From Sva-07 sp942492715 (lineage in GTDB: Bacteria > Actinomycetota > Acidimicrobiia > Acidimicrobiales > Ilumatobacteraceae), in assembly GCA_942492715.1 (NCBI GenBank), contig CALOFW010000019.1:248001-312000 (forward strand): 64,000 bases of DNA, read 5' to 3'. Below are positions 26,450 to 34,958 of this stretch, piece by piece (position 1 is the first letter of the stretch; each line of letters begins with the position of its first letter). The notes beneath the pieces are model-generated. The model was not told where the DNA came from, ran no database searches, and worked only from the letters and a program-made list of their open reading frames with translations. The translations under genes were made by a program, and so were the position numbers.

Positions 26450-27667
26450 TCAACCAGCGCTCGTGGCGCCGGCGCTGGTCGCCGAGAACCGCCAGTCGAC
26501 CGGCATGTGGAACAGCCCCGCGTCGTTGGTCGAGTACTGGCGAACCTCGAATCGAACTCGACGTTCCCAGTGGTCGTAGGCATGGTGCTCGGTGTTGTCG
26601 GTGATCGACACCGAGAGGTCGTACACGCCTTCGAGCAGCGGGAGCTGGTCGATCGCCAGCTCGACCGTGCCCGGACCGTGCGCCAGGGCGATGGTCTTGC
26701 GGGCCAGGCGCGTGCTCGTTCCCCACACCAACTGACCGTGGACGGTGTCGATGCGGAATCCCACGACGATGTCCTGCAACGGCTGGTGGGCGTCGTAGTC
26801 GATGCGGATCATCGCGGGCTCCATGGTGGTCAGCAACGACTTGACCCCACCATCGGGAGTGACGAACCCCGCGTGGCGGATCTCGGCCTCGCCGCTGCCC
26901 CACCGGGTGCCGAGCTCACCTTCGACGCGCTGGGCGTCGTGGCTCTCGCCGCGGTACCGCGTGATCACGTCGTTGGCCGGCCCGACCTCCACGAGGTGCC
27001 CGTGGTCGATCCAGGCCACGGTCTCGCAGAGTTGCTCGACCTGGGCGAGCCCGTGGCTGACGAACACGATCGTGCGACCATCTCGCCGGAACTCCTCGAT
27101 CCGCTCGGCGCACTTGCGCTGGAAGCCCTCGTCGCCGACCGACAGGACCTCGTCGATCAGGAGGACGTCGGGCTCGACGTGCGCAGCGACGGCGAAGCCG
27201 AGGCGGACGAACATGCCCGACGAGTAGTTCTTGACCGGGGTGTCGATGAACTCCTCGAGTCCGGCGAACTCGACGATGTCGTCGAATCGTCGGTCGAGGT
27301 CGCGCTTGGTGAACCCCAGGATGGCGCCGTTCAGGTAGACGTTCTCGCGTCCGCTCAGCTCCATGTGGAAGCCCGCGCCGAGTTCGAGCAGGGCGGACAA
27401 CCGGCCGGTGTGCGACACGCTGCCGCGTTCGGGGCGCAGGATGCCCGCGAGGCACTTCAACAGCGTGCTCTTGCCGGAGCCGTTCGAGCCGACGACGCCG
27501 AACGTCACGCCGGGGAAGACCTCGAAGTCGATCTCGCGGAGCGCCCAGAACTCCTTGTACCTCGAGCGCCGACCCTTGAGCACGGCCGCCTTGAGGTACT
27601 GGTTCTTCTCCTCGTAGAGCCGGAAGCTCTTCCACAGGTCTTCGACGACGACGGCAGGACCAGACAT
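26450..27667 (-). CDS. Polysaccharide ABC transporter ATP-binding protein with C-terminal carbohydrate-binding domain (Wzt-type)
   Basis: A 405-residue Wzt-like ATPase. Walker A is GSNGSGKST (60-68), the signature is YSSGM (around 148-152) as usual in polysaccharide/teichoic-acid exporters, and Walker B is VLLIDEVLSVGDEG. A switch His lies in VFVSHGL. Residues ~245-405 form an extra beta-sandwich like the Wzt C-terminal domain, which recognises the modified end of the O-chain before export. The partner Wzm is the divergent gene at 27778. The ATG at 27667 fits the family start. It heads the minus-strand operon wzt - GT2/GT-C fusion - GT2. Confidence 0.9.
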   Translation of the reverse strand: MSGPAVVVEDLWKSFRLYEEKNQYLKAAVLKGRRSRYKEFWALREIDFEVFPGVTFGVVGSNGSGKSTLLKCLAGILRPERGSVSHTGRLSALLELGAGFHMELSGRENVYLNGAILGFTKRDLDRRFDDIVEFAGLEEFIDTPVKNYSSGMFVRLGFAVAAHVEPDVLLIDEVLSVGDEGFQRKCAERIEEFRRDGRTIVFVSHGLAQVEQLCETVAWIDHGHLVEVGPANDVITRYRGESHDAQRVEGELGTRWGSGEAEIRHAGFVTPDGGVKSLLTTMEPAMIRIDYDAHQPLQDIVVGFRIDTVHGQLVWGTSTRLARKTIALAHGPGTVELAIDQLPLLEGVYDLSVSITDNTEHHAYDHWERRVRFEVRQYSTNDAGLFHMPVDWRFSATSAGATSAG

Positions 27668-27741
27668 GATTCCCCAGTGTGTCCGATCCCGAGCCGGATT
27701 CCGAGCCATCGGCCAGGATCGCTCCCGACCCGTCCGCCCTC

Positions 27742-27759
27742 CCCCCACCCGGGTGGGGG
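27742..27759. promoter_or_regulatory. 18-bp perfect palindrome in the wzt-wzm intergenic region
   Basis: CCCCCACCC and GGGTGGGGG form a perfect 18-bp palindrome that directly abuts the TAGCCT -10 box of wzm. It would cover the -35/-10 spacer, a typical repressor or activator site, and could also fold as a hairpin or G-rich structure. Confidence 0.4.
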
Positions 27760-27765
27760 TAGCCT
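27760..27765 (+). promoter_or_regulatory. -10 box (TAGCCT) of wzm-like gene
   Basis: TAGCCT ends 12 nt before the ATG at 27778, predicting a 5' leader of only a few nucleotides. Confidence 0.35.
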
Positions 27766-27777
27766 CCAGCGCCTGCC

Positions 27778-28593
27778 ATGAACGCCGTCACGACCGTCTA
27801 CAGCTCCCGAGAGCTCCTGTGGAACTTCACGCTGCGCGAGCTGCGTACCAAGTACCGCCGGTCGGTCCTGGGGTGGACCTGGTCGATGCTCAACCCGCTG
27901 GCGACGTTCGCGATCTACTGGTTCGTGTTCGGGGTCGTCTTCCCGGGGGTCGCCCCGGTCGGTGACCCGAGTGGGCTCGAGAGCTACGCGCTCTTCCTGC
28001 TCTGCGGCCTGATCCCCTGGAACTTCTTCGCGTTGATGTGCAACCTCGGGCTCGGGGCGATCAACGGCAACGCCGGTCTCGTGCGGCGGGTCGCGTTCCC
28101 GCGCGAGATCCTCGTGTTCGCGAACGTGCTGCACGCGTGCGTCCAGTTCGCCATCGAGCTGACGCTGATGTGTCTCATCCTGCTCATCGCCGGCAGCCCG
28201 CTGATCCCGTGGCTCCCGGTCACGCTGCTCGTCACCGTGTTCCTGATCATGTTCGGCTCGGGGTTCGCACTCGCCCTGGGATCGCTCGCCGTGTACTTCC
28301 GCGACATGGCCTATCTGTGGACCATCGTGGTCCAGGTGTGGTTCTTCGCGACGCCGATCGTCTACCCGCCGAGCTACCTCGCGGACAACGAGAGCATTCC
28401 GGATTGGGCGGTGCAGATGCTCGAGGCGAATCCGATGGCGATCTTCGTCGGCGCCTATCGGAATCTGTTGTACGACGGCACCTCACCGTCGTTGACCACG
28501 TTGGCGACCCTCGCACTGATCGGGCTGATCACGCTCGCGCTCGGCTGGGCGCTCTTCCTCCGGCTCGAGCCACGGTTCGCCGAAGAGGTCTAG
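27778..28593 (+). CDS. Polysaccharide ABC transporter permease (Wzm-type)
   Basis: A 271-residue ABC-2 permease with six hydrophobic segments. The N-terminal amphipathic stretch RELLWNFTLRELRTKYRRSVLGWTWSMLNPL is the characteristic entry motif of Wzm/TagG proteins. AINGNAGLVRRVAFPREIL is the cytoplasmic coupling region, and WFFATPIVYPPSYL with NPMAIFVGAYRNLLY is typical of the C-terminal half. With the divergent Wzt it would export a finished polyprenyl-linked polysaccharide. Its TAG stop overlaps the TAG stop of the convergent gene through a shared CTAG. Confidence 0.92.
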   Translation: MNAVTTVYSSRELLWNFTLRELRTKYRRSVLGWTWSMLNPLATFAIYWFVFGVVFPGVAPVGDPSGLESYALFLLCGLIPWNFFALMCNLGLGAINGNAGLVRRVAFPREILVFANVLHACVQFAIELTLMCLILLIAGSPLIPWLPVTLLVTVFLIMFGSGFALALGSLAVYFRDMAYLWTIVVQVWFFATPIVYPPSYLADNESIPDWAVQMLEANPMAIFVGAYRNLLYDGTSPSLTTLATLALIGLITLALGWALFLRLEPRFAEEV

Positions 28594-29657
28594 CCGGGGT
28601 TCGAGTCGTCGCCGGACTCGTTCGCAGTGAGCCAGCGACGTTTCCAACGCGGCAGGTCGTCGCGATCCCAGTTGGCGGTCGACGGTTCGGCGTGGTCCCG
28701 ATACCAACGGTCCTCGTCGGTGAGGTCCGCGGGACCGACGTACCAGGGCAGATGGCGGGCGAGGTACGGAGCGCCGGTGCGCAGGGCTCGGTCCTCGCGA
28801 TGTCGACGCTCCAGTGGGCGGTAGAGGGCGAACGTCGTGTCGATGTCGGCTCGGTACACACCGGGCTCGACCTCGTCGGCCCAGAAGCGTGACTCCCAGG
28901 CCACCACGTCGTCGGCGAGCGGGTGGTCCGGCGGGAGGTCGTCGATGCGCAGGCCGAAGCCGACCTTGTCGATCTCGGGATGCCGATCGAGCAGTGAGCG
29001 GAAGTGGGCGACGGCGTCCAGTGGGCAGTGCTCGTCGGGCACGACGTCGGGGTCGGTGATCACGAAGTACCGTCCGGCCGCCTCTCGTTGGATCACCCCG
29101 GAGAGGAACGGCGATCGATGCCCGAGGTTCTGATCGAGGCGGACCACCCGATGAGGCGTGGAATCGAGGTAGTCGAGCAGCGGGCCGTAGGTGGAGGCGT
29201 TGTCGATCAACCAGATCTCGTCGTGGCCGGCGGTCTCCAGCCACTCGATCAGGGCTCGCAGTGGGGTCAGCCGGTCGCGGACCGGGATGAACACCGGGGT
29301 CGACGCCGGTGTGGACTCCTGAACGGCGCGTTCTCCGCCCGCCGTGACCGCCGGCATCGTGGCATCGGCGGGTCCACCGCGCCGAAGACGCCGGTTGATC
29401 GCTCGCAGTGGCGCGGTCAGCCGCCAGCCACCGGAGGAGTGGATGGCGTCGATCTCTGCTGCGAGGTTCCGGGCCTGCCGACGCCACGCGTCGAGTTCTC
29501 GCTCGGTGCGCACCTGGGCGCCGACGGACGCCTCCATCCACTCCATCGTCTCGAGCAGGCGTTGTCGCAGCCGTTCGTTGTCGGCGTCGAGATCCTCGAC
29601 GAGCTGCAGAAGGGCCCGGAGTTCGTCCGGTCCGGGTGCCGGCTGCGACGCGTTCAT
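28590..29657 (-). CDS. Coiled-coil protein with glycosyltransferase-like domain
   Basis: A 355-residue protein. Residues ~10-75 are a long coiled coil (LRALLQLVEDLDADNERLRQRL onward in heptads). The second part resembles a GT-A fold: FIPVRDRLTPLRALIEWL, EIWLIDNASTYGPLLDYL, NLGHRSPF and ITDPDVVPDEHCP, the last being a DxD-type metal site. The C-terminus is basic and Trp-rich. It is probably a glycosyltransferase or glycosyltransferase-related protein that oligomerises through its coiled coil. It is translationally coupled (ATGA) to the upstream membrane-protein gene, and its stop shares a CTAG with the convergent wzm-like gene. Confidence 0.7.
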   Translation of the reverse strand: MNASQPAPGPDELRALLQLVEDLDADNERLRQRLLETMEWMEASVGAQVRTERELDAWRRQARNLAAEIDAIHSSGGWRLTAPLRAINRRLRRGGPADATMPAVTAGGERAVQESTPASTPVFIPVRDRLTPLRALIEWLETAGHDEIWLIDNASTYGPLLDYLDSTPHRVVRLDQNLGHRSPFLSGVIQREAAGRYFVITDPDVVPDEHCPLDAVAHFRSLLDRHPEIDKVGFGLRIDDLPPDHPLADDVVAWESRFWADEVEPGVYRADIDTTFALYRPLERRHREDRALRTGAPYLARHLPWYVGPADLTDEDRWYRDHAEPSTANWDRDDLPRWKRRWLTANESGDDSNPG

Positions 29658-31198
29658 GGAGACTCCGGTTCGGCGACCGGCTCGACCGATGAGCTGACCG
29701 GCGGATCGGCCGGCGGATCGACCTCGCGCAGCACCATCGTGAACCCGACGACGGCGATCGCCACGGCGACGACGTAGGCGACCACCGCCGCCGAGTTGGA
29801 CATCGTGTCCGGATGCCAGTCGGCGTCGGTGAGGAAGTTCCACGAACCGCTGCGACCGACGGCGTACCGACGCAGGTTCTGGATGCCGGCAACGAGGTGG
29901 ACGACGGCCCACCCGGCGAGCACGAGCCGTGCCGCACGACGATTGAACCCGGCCCCGGTGTCGCCGAAGGAGGCCGATGCACCGGCGATCAGCAACGCGC
30001 CCACCCAGATCGGCAGCAGGTACCGACCCTGGAGGTACGGGAAGCGCACCAGCCCGAACGCGACCGGGGTGACCAGCAGCGCCACGATCGCGAGCCCCGT
30101 CGAGAGGGCGAGCCGTCGGTGAGTGGTGGTCAGACCGAGCAGCGCGACGAATCCCGCCAGGATCATGGCGATCAGGAACGCCTCCTCCCCGATCGGTGAG
30201 TCCAACCACCCGAAGACGCCGACCGCCTGAACGAGGTACGTCCTGATGTAGCGCGCCGCCTCCCACCACGTGGTGCCGTCACCGTTCTGCCAGTTCCGGC
30301 CGAACCTCGACAGCGTCGGTCGGGCCCAGACGGCGGCGACGACGACGAACACGGCGACGGCGGAGGCGGCCGCGACGACGACGTGCCGACCTCGGCGCTG
30401 CACCGAATCGATCAGGGGACGGGCCGCCACGGGAGCGAGCACCACGGCCAGGATCGCGAGCCAGAGCAGGCCGTCGCGACGGGTGAGGGCGAGTCCGGCG
30501 GCCCCGGCGACGACCGCAGCCGTCACGTCCCGACCGCGCCACGGACTCGTGCAGAGCGACACGACGCCGGCGACGAACAGCATCGCGGACGCGACCGCCA
30601 GCCCCGACGGGTTGACGGTCGACACGACGAACACGACCATCGGCGTCATCGCCAGCGCGAACCCGGTCAGGGGCCACGGCCCGGCTCGGGTGCGCGTCAC
30701 GAGGACTCCGGCCCACGCCACGACCGCGATCACGATCGCCGCCATCCAGAGGCGCATGACGTACGCGCCGGTCAACCCGGACACGAAGAAGGCCGGCACC
30801 GACGCCAACGCGTGATAGAGCGGCGGGTAGCCGTCGGTCGCCGCGATGCGTTGGGTGCCGTCGGCACCCCACGACAGGTCCTGACAGGCTGCCGGCACCT
30901 CCGGCTGGAAGCGGAAGCACTCGATCGACTCGATCGGGAGTCCATCGGTCGTGTACGGGTTGCTGAAGTCCCCCGCTGCGATGCTCTGCGCCCTGATGAT
31001 GTGCAGCGTCTCGTCGGGCGATGCGAGCATCGGGTTGGTGACCGCCCAGATGGCGGCGAGGGGAAAGAGGGCGAGGAAGAGCACCAGCCAACGACGGACC
31101 ATCGACGGGTCCGTGCGGGCAACGGCGTCGACGGGTTGCAGCGGTTGGTCGCCGGCGTCGACCGCGGTGACGTCGATGGCTTCTCCGCTGGGCGACAC
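29654..31198 (-). CDS. DUF2142-like polytopic membrane protein (GT-C-like)
   Basis: A 514-residue membrane protein with about 11-12 helices. The first helix (WLVLFLALFPLAAIWAV) is followed by TNPMLASPDETLHIIRAQSIAAGDF. The PDExxHxxR motif in the first exterior loop is the hallmark of DUF2142 proteins, related in topology to GT-C glycosyltransferases. GGTNY-like motifs are absent; YLQGRYLLPIW is present near the end, as usual for the family. The GTG at 31198 lies 8 nt after a TACCGT box. Found in surface-polysaccharide clusters, its substrate is unknown. Confidence 0.75.
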   Translation of the reverse strand: MSPSGEAIDVTAVDAGDQPLQPVDAVARTDPSMVRRWLVLFLALFPLAAIWAVTNPMLASPDETLHIIRAQSIAAGDFSNPYTTDGLPIESIECFRFQPEVPAACQDLSWGADGTQRIAATDGYPPLYHALASVPAFFVSGLTGAYVMRLWMAAIVIAVVAWAGVLVTRTRAGPWPLTGFALAMTPMVVFVVSTVNPSGLAVASAMLFVAGVVSLCTSPWRGRDVTAAVVAGAAGLALTRRDGLLWLAILAVVLAPVAARPLIDSVQRRGRHVVVAAASAVAVFVVVAAVWARPTLSRFGRNWQNGDGTTWWEAARYIRTYLVQAVGVFGWLDSPIGEEAFLIAMILAGFVALLGLTTTHRRLALSTGLAIVALLVTPVAFGLVRFPYLQGRYLLPIWVGALLIAGASASFGDTGAGFNRRAARLVLAGWAVVHLVAGIQNLRRYAVGRSGSWNFLTDADWHPDTMSNSAAVVAYVVAVAIAVVGFTMVLREVDPPADPPVSSSVEPVAEPESP

Positions 31199-31206
31199 GG
31201 TCGACA

Positions 31207-31212
31207 ACGGTA
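31207..31212 (-). promoter_or_regulatory. -10 box (TACCGT) of the DUF2142-like gene
   Basis: On the minus strand TACCGT ends 8 nt before the GTG at 31198 and decides between this start and a TTG nine nt upstream. Confidence 0.45.
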
Positions 31213-31304
31213 GCTGGGGCGATGCCCGACCCGGTTTCGTTCCGGTGTCGCACGCAGCGACCGCCTCCGTGCACGAGCGGCATCGTGGGGCGGGGTCACA
31301 GGGT

Positions 31305-31310
31305 TACGCT
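31305..31310 (+). promoter_or_regulatory. -10 box (TACGCT) of the sugar-phosphate transferase gene
   Basis: TACGCT ends 13 nt before the ATG at 31324; the predicted leader is about 6 nt. Confidence 0.35.
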
Positions 31311-31323
31311 TCGGACGGCCCCT

Positions 31324-32748
31324 ATGCGAGAGATGACTCAGCCGACCTCGGAGGTCCCTCGGCGCGAACCGCACGAACCCGTGCCCTTCCCGCCGGCGAT
31401 CGAACGCGCGGTGTCACGGGCGCGTCGCCCGCTCGGGTTCATGTGGGATCGCGGGTTCCGGTTCCTCGTGGTCCTCGATGCGATCGGTCTGTACCTCCTG
31501 ATGGTGGTGATCAGCTTCGTCCGTTTCGGGTTCAGTTTCGACTGGGACACCTACCCGTTGTCCAGGTACTTCGTCGGCTTCGCCATCGCGACGACGATCC
31601 AGTTGGTCATCAACTACTTCGACGGCCTGTACGAGCGCGAGCCCCGCCTGGGTGTCCGGCCCTGGCTCCCTCGGGCACTGCTGGCCACGGTGATCGGCGT
31701 CGCCGTGATGGGCCTCGCCTTCGTGCTCCTCGACCGGTACCTGATGCCACGGTTGAACCTGTCGGTGTACGCGGTGCTCGCGTCGTTCGTGCTCGTCGCG
31801 AACCGGCATCTGAGTCGCCGGCTCTCGCTGCGACGGCAAGGTGCGCCGCGTGTCGTGCTCGTCGGATCACCGGAGTCGGTCGATCTGGCCGATCAGCACC
31901 TCGGCGAGAGCGACCGGGAGGCGGTCGTCGTCGCTCGCGTGGGCTCGCCCCGGCTCCTGACCGATGCCGTGGTGGAACATGATGCGACCGACGTCCTGCT
32001 CCTCGATGTCGCCGCCTTCGGCTCGGTGTACCCGGAGCCGCTGAACTCGCTCGACGCCGAGGGGGTGGGCTTCCTCCAACGGGTGAGCGCCCGCGAGACG
32101 CTGCTGGGGCTCAAGACCGTGCGCCAGGTCGGCGGCATGCCGTTCGTGCCGCTGCGTCTCCACACGGTGTCGACGCACAAGGCTCGGTTGAAGCGGTTGT
32201 TCGATCTGGTCGTCCTGGTGCTGTTCGCACCGTTGTGGATCCCCGTCGTCGCGCTCGTTGCGCTCTACGTGCTGGTCACCTCGGGACGTCCGGTGCTCTA
32301 TCGCCAGACCCGGGTGGGCCGCGACGGCGCCGTCTTCCGCTGCGTCAAGTTCCGCACGATGGTCACCGACGCGGAGCCCGACGGGAAACCACGGCTTGCA
32401 TCCGAGGACGACGACCGGGTCGTTCCGGCGCTGAGGTGGATGCGGTCGACGCGAGCCGACGAGCTCCCGCAGCTCTGGAACGTGCTGAAGGGTGAGATGT
32501 CGCTCGTCGGCCCCCGGCCGGAACGGCCCGAACTCGTCGCCGAGATCGTCGAGCGCGTGCCCGGCTACGTTCGCCGCAACGAACTGCCCCCCGGCCTGAC
32601 GGGTCTGGCTCAGATCCACGGCCGGTACGGGACCGATGCCGAGTACAAGCTCGGCTACGACCTCCAGTACCTCGTCAACTGGTCGATCGTGATCGACGTG
32701 CAGATCCTCGTCCGGACGGTCTGGGTGGTGCTCAGCCGCCGTGTCTGA
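31324..32748 (+). CDS. Polyprenyl-phosphate sugar-1-phosphate transferase (initiating glycosyltransferase)
   Basis: A 474-residue WbaP/CpsE-type enzyme. Four membrane helices (~45-170) and a degenerate CoA-binding-like domain (~175-270) precede the catalytic Bac_transf domain. This has KRLFDLVVLVLFAPLWIPVV (membrane re-entrant helix), RQTRVGRDGAVFRCVKFRTM, DELPQLWNVLKGEMSLVGPRPERPEL and PGLTGLAQIHGRY. It links the first sugar phosphate to undecaprenyl phosphate and so starts a polysaccharide chain. The donor sugar cannot be told. The stop overlaps the GTG start of the next GT2 by 8 bp. Confidence 0.92.
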   Translation: MREMTQPTSEVPRREPHEPVPFPPAIERAVSRARRPLGFMWDRGFRFLVVLDAIGLYLLMVVISFVRFGFSFDWDTYPLSRYFVGFAIATTIQLVINYFDGLYEREPRLGVRPWLPRALLATVIGVAVMGLAFVLLDRYLMPRLNLSVYAVLASFVLVANRHLSRRLSLRRQGAPRVVLVGSPESVDLADQHLGESDREAVVVARVGSPRLLTDAVVEHDATDVLLLDVAAFGSVYPEPLNSLDAEGVGFLQRVSARETLLGLKTVRQVGGMPFVPLRLHTVSTHKARLKRLFDLVVLVLFAPLWIPVVALVALYVLVTSGRPVLYRQTRVGRDGAVFRCVKFRTMVTDAEPDGKPRLASEDDDRVVPALRWMRSTRADELPQLWNVLKGEMSLVGPRPERPELVAEIVERVPGYVRRNELPPGLTGLAQIHGRYGTDAEYKLGYDLQYLVNWSIVIDVQILVRTVWVVLSRRV

Positions 32749-33793
32749 GCAGGTGGTCGACACCGACTGGCCCGACGTCGATGTCGTCATGCCGATCCGC
32801 AACGAGGCTGCTCATCTCGCGTCCGCGGTCGCAACGGTCCGTTCGCAGGACTATCCGGGTCGGCTGCGGATCTTCCTCGGCGTGGGACCCTCCGATGACG
32901 GCACCGGGTCGGTCGCCGACGAGCTCGCCACTTCGGGCGACGACCTCGTCGTGGTGGCCAACCCGAGCGGGCTCACACCGGCGGCGCTCAACGCCGCGAT
33001 CGGCGCCGGATCCGCGCCGATCGTGGTGCGCGTCGACGGCCACAGCGAGCTGTCCGACGGGTACATCCGCCATGCGGTCGAGACGATGCGGCGGACCGGG
33101 GCGGTCAACGTCGGCGGACGCCAGGTGCCGGTGGCCACCACGCCGTTCGAGGAGGCGGTTGCCGCAGCAACCACGTCATGGCTGGGCACGGGGGGCGCGG
33201 CGTACCGGGTCGGGGGCACGGAGGGGGCCGTCGACACGGTGTACCTCGGCGTGTTCGACCGCTCGGCGATCGAGGCGGTCGGGCTGTTCGACGAGCGCCT
33301 GATCCGCAACCAGGACTACGAACTCAACATCCGGCTGCGCAAGGCGGGCGGCACCGTGTGGTTCGATCCCGGGTTGTCGGTCGGCTACCGCCCGCGCGGG
33401 TCGTGGCGTTCGCTCGCCCGCCAGTACTTCGAGTACGGCCAGTGGAAGGCGGCCGTGATGCGTCTGCACCCGGAGTCGGCGCGGTTGCGTCAACTCGCGC
33501 CGCCGGTTGCGGTCGCCGGGATCGTGCTCTCCACGCTGTACGGGCTCGTCCGGAATCGGCGCGCGCTGGCGGTTCCTGCTGCGTACGCGATCGTCGTGGC
33601 GGCGGCGTCGAGGCGGGCGCCACACGCCGTGCTGCAGTCGGCGGTGATCGGGGTGATCCACGCCGCGTGGGGTTCCGGTCTGATCGTCGGCGCGCTCCGG
33701 CGGCCCGGGGCACCGGATCGCACGCCGTCGGTGGGTCTCAGACCACCGGGGGGCGGCCGAGGCGTGTCAGCCGCCACACCGTTGCCCACCTGA
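32741..33793 (+). CDS. Glycosyltransferase family 2 (ExoA-like)
   Basis: A 350-residue GT2: VDVVMPIRNEAAHLASAVATV, an early Asp pair in GPSDDGTGS, LTPAALNAAIGAG and the metal motif VRVDGHSELSDGYI. The acceptor side has YLGVFDRSAIEAVGLFDERLIRNQDYELNIRLRKAGG and a C-terminal pair of hydrophobic segments (~245-320), as in membrane-anchored ExoA-like enzymes that extend lipid-linked sugars. It is coupled to the initiating transferase by an 8-bp overlap, so it may add the second sugar (inference). Its 3' end overlaps the convergent GT2 gene by 56 bp. Confidence 0.85.
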   Translation: MSEQVVDTDWPDVDVVMPIRNEAAHLASAVATVRSQDYPGRLRIFLGVGPSDDGTGSVADELATSGDDLVVVANPSGLTPAALNAAIGAGSAPIVVRVDGHSELSDGYIRHAVETMRRTGAVNVGGRQVPVATTPFEEAVAAATTSWLGTGGAAYRVGGTEGAVDTVYLGVFDRSAIEAVGLFDERLIRNQDYELNIRLRKAGGTVWFDPGLSVGYRPRGSWRSLARQYFEYGQWKAAVMRLHPESARLRQLAPPVAVAGIVLSTLYGLVRNRRALAVPAAYAIVVAAASRRAPHAVLQSAVIGVIHAAWGSGLIVGALRRPGAPDRTPSVGLRPPGGGRGVSAATPLPT

Positions 33794-34613
33794 TCGGCCG
33801 GCGGGACACGCCGCTCGGCCAGTCGGTGCGCCAGCCCGTCGACCAACCGGCGGCATAACTCCGGCGGTTCGCCGCGCCGCAGCGCACCAGGCCGAGGATC
33901 AGCCATGTCAGGGTGTGCACGACCGCAACCGGCCACGGCAGGGTCCGTCGAGCGATCCAGACCCGGTTCCTCCCGGTGAGGCGCCAGCCCTCGGCGTGCC
34001 GCGAGATCTCGGTGCGGGGGTGGACGACCTCGACCTCGGCGAGGTACCGGATCGACCAGCCGGCATCGATGAGCCGCCAGCTCAGCTCGATCTCCTCGTG
34101 GCCGTAGAACAGGTCGACGAAGTAGCCGCCGACCTCCTCGTAGGCCGAGCGGCGGATCGCGCTCGCCCCGCCGAGGAAATGGACGACCACCCCGCTGACC
34201 GAGGGATCGGATCCACCGGGTCGGGGAACGTGTCGCGAGAGCGACCGACCGTCTTCGTCGACGAGCCGGAGCGAGACGGCGGCGAGGCCAGGATCGTGCT
34301 CGAACGCCTGCCTGATCCGTTCGGCTCGTCCGAGCAGGACGGCATCGTCGTCGAGGAAGGCGACGATGTCGGCCCGCCCGGAACGCACACCGAGTGCTCG
34401 TCCGCCGGGGACACCGAGATTGTGGTCGGACGTAACCAATTCGACGCCGGGGCCGTCGTGGAGGTCGACGTGGTCGGCACCGTTGGCAACCACCACCACT
34501 CGGTCGTGATCGCCCAGTTGGTCGAGGAGGGACCGCACGGCGGCGCCGAGTTGCTCGGGTCGATCTCCCATCGTGAGCACCACCCAGTCGATCGTCAGGG
34601 GCGATGCGGTCAC
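33738..34613 (-). CDS. Glycosyltransferase family 2
   Basis: A 291-residue GT2. IDWVVLTMGDRPEQLGAAVRSL opens the domain; VVVANGADHVDL, HNLGVPGGRALGVRSGRADIVAFLDDDAVLL with a DDD metal site, and FLGGASAIRRSAYEEVGGYFVDLFYGHEEIELSWRLIDAGW are present. The C-terminal ~80 residues include one hydrophobic helix (PVAVVHTLTWLILGLV). The start is a GTG 6 nt after a TAGCCT box. The last 56 bp overlap the end of the convergent GT2 gene. The sugar is unknown. Confidence 0.82.
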   Translation of the reverse strand: MTASPLTIDWVVLTMGDRPEQLGAAVRSLLDQLGDHDRVVVVANGADHVDLHDGPGVELVTSDHNLGVPGGRALGVRSGRADIVAFLDDDAVLLGRAERIRQAFEHDPGLAAVSLRLVDEDGRSLSRHVPRPGGSDPSVSGVVVHFLGGASAIRRSAYEEVGGYFVDLFYGHEEIELSWRLIDAGWSIRYLAEVEVVHPRTEISRHAEGWRLTGRNRVWIARRTLPWPVAVVHTLTWLILGLVRCGAANRRSYAAGWSTGWRTDWPSGVSRRPIRWATVWRLTRLGRPPVV

Positions 34614-34958
34614 GCAGGCAGGCTACGACGGTCGGACGTGGCCGACTCGCCCCCTCGCCGACTCACCGCCGCGGGCAGCGGGTGCGGCACCATCGAGCCG
34701 AGCGAGGCGGTTTGCGCAGTCCTCCTGCTCGCCCGTCATGAACCGTCGGCGGCGGGTCAAGCCCGGGTCACCTGGCCGCAGCCGTCACGCTCGTCGTCGT
34801 CGGGGCTCAGCAACGGTTCTTCAGGGGACCGATCGCCCGACTCGGGTCATACGGGCAACCGTAGGTGGGATCGGCGTGATCCCGTTCAGGCCTGACGGCG
34901 TGAGTCGCGTCCGGAGATACCGAGGCAGTTTCGGTCGCGTGGTTCTCGTCGTACAGGC
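34614..34958. other. 345-bp region without a recognisable gene
   Basis: It holds the TAGCCT box for the GT2 gene at its left end. A GGGATC-GGCGT-GATCCC hairpin (34867-34883) and a TCAGGCCTGA palindrome (34886-34895) lie in its right half. All open frames are short and lack coding features. The plus strand at 34810-34900 has a faint resemblance to c-di-AMP riboswitch motifs but no gene follows in that orientation. Confidence 0.5.
34620..34625 (-). promoter_or_regulatory. -10 box (TAGCCT) of the GT2 gene at 34613
   Basis: On the minus strand TAGCCT ends 6 nt before the GTG start. Confidence 0.45.

Noticed and set aside
34800..34930. c-di-AMP (ydaO-type) riboswitch-like motifs on the plus strand
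   Set aside because: CAGGGGACC, CGGGTCATAC and CCGTAGG resemble parts of the consensus, but the GTCAGCTAACC end is missing and the next gene is on the opposite strand.
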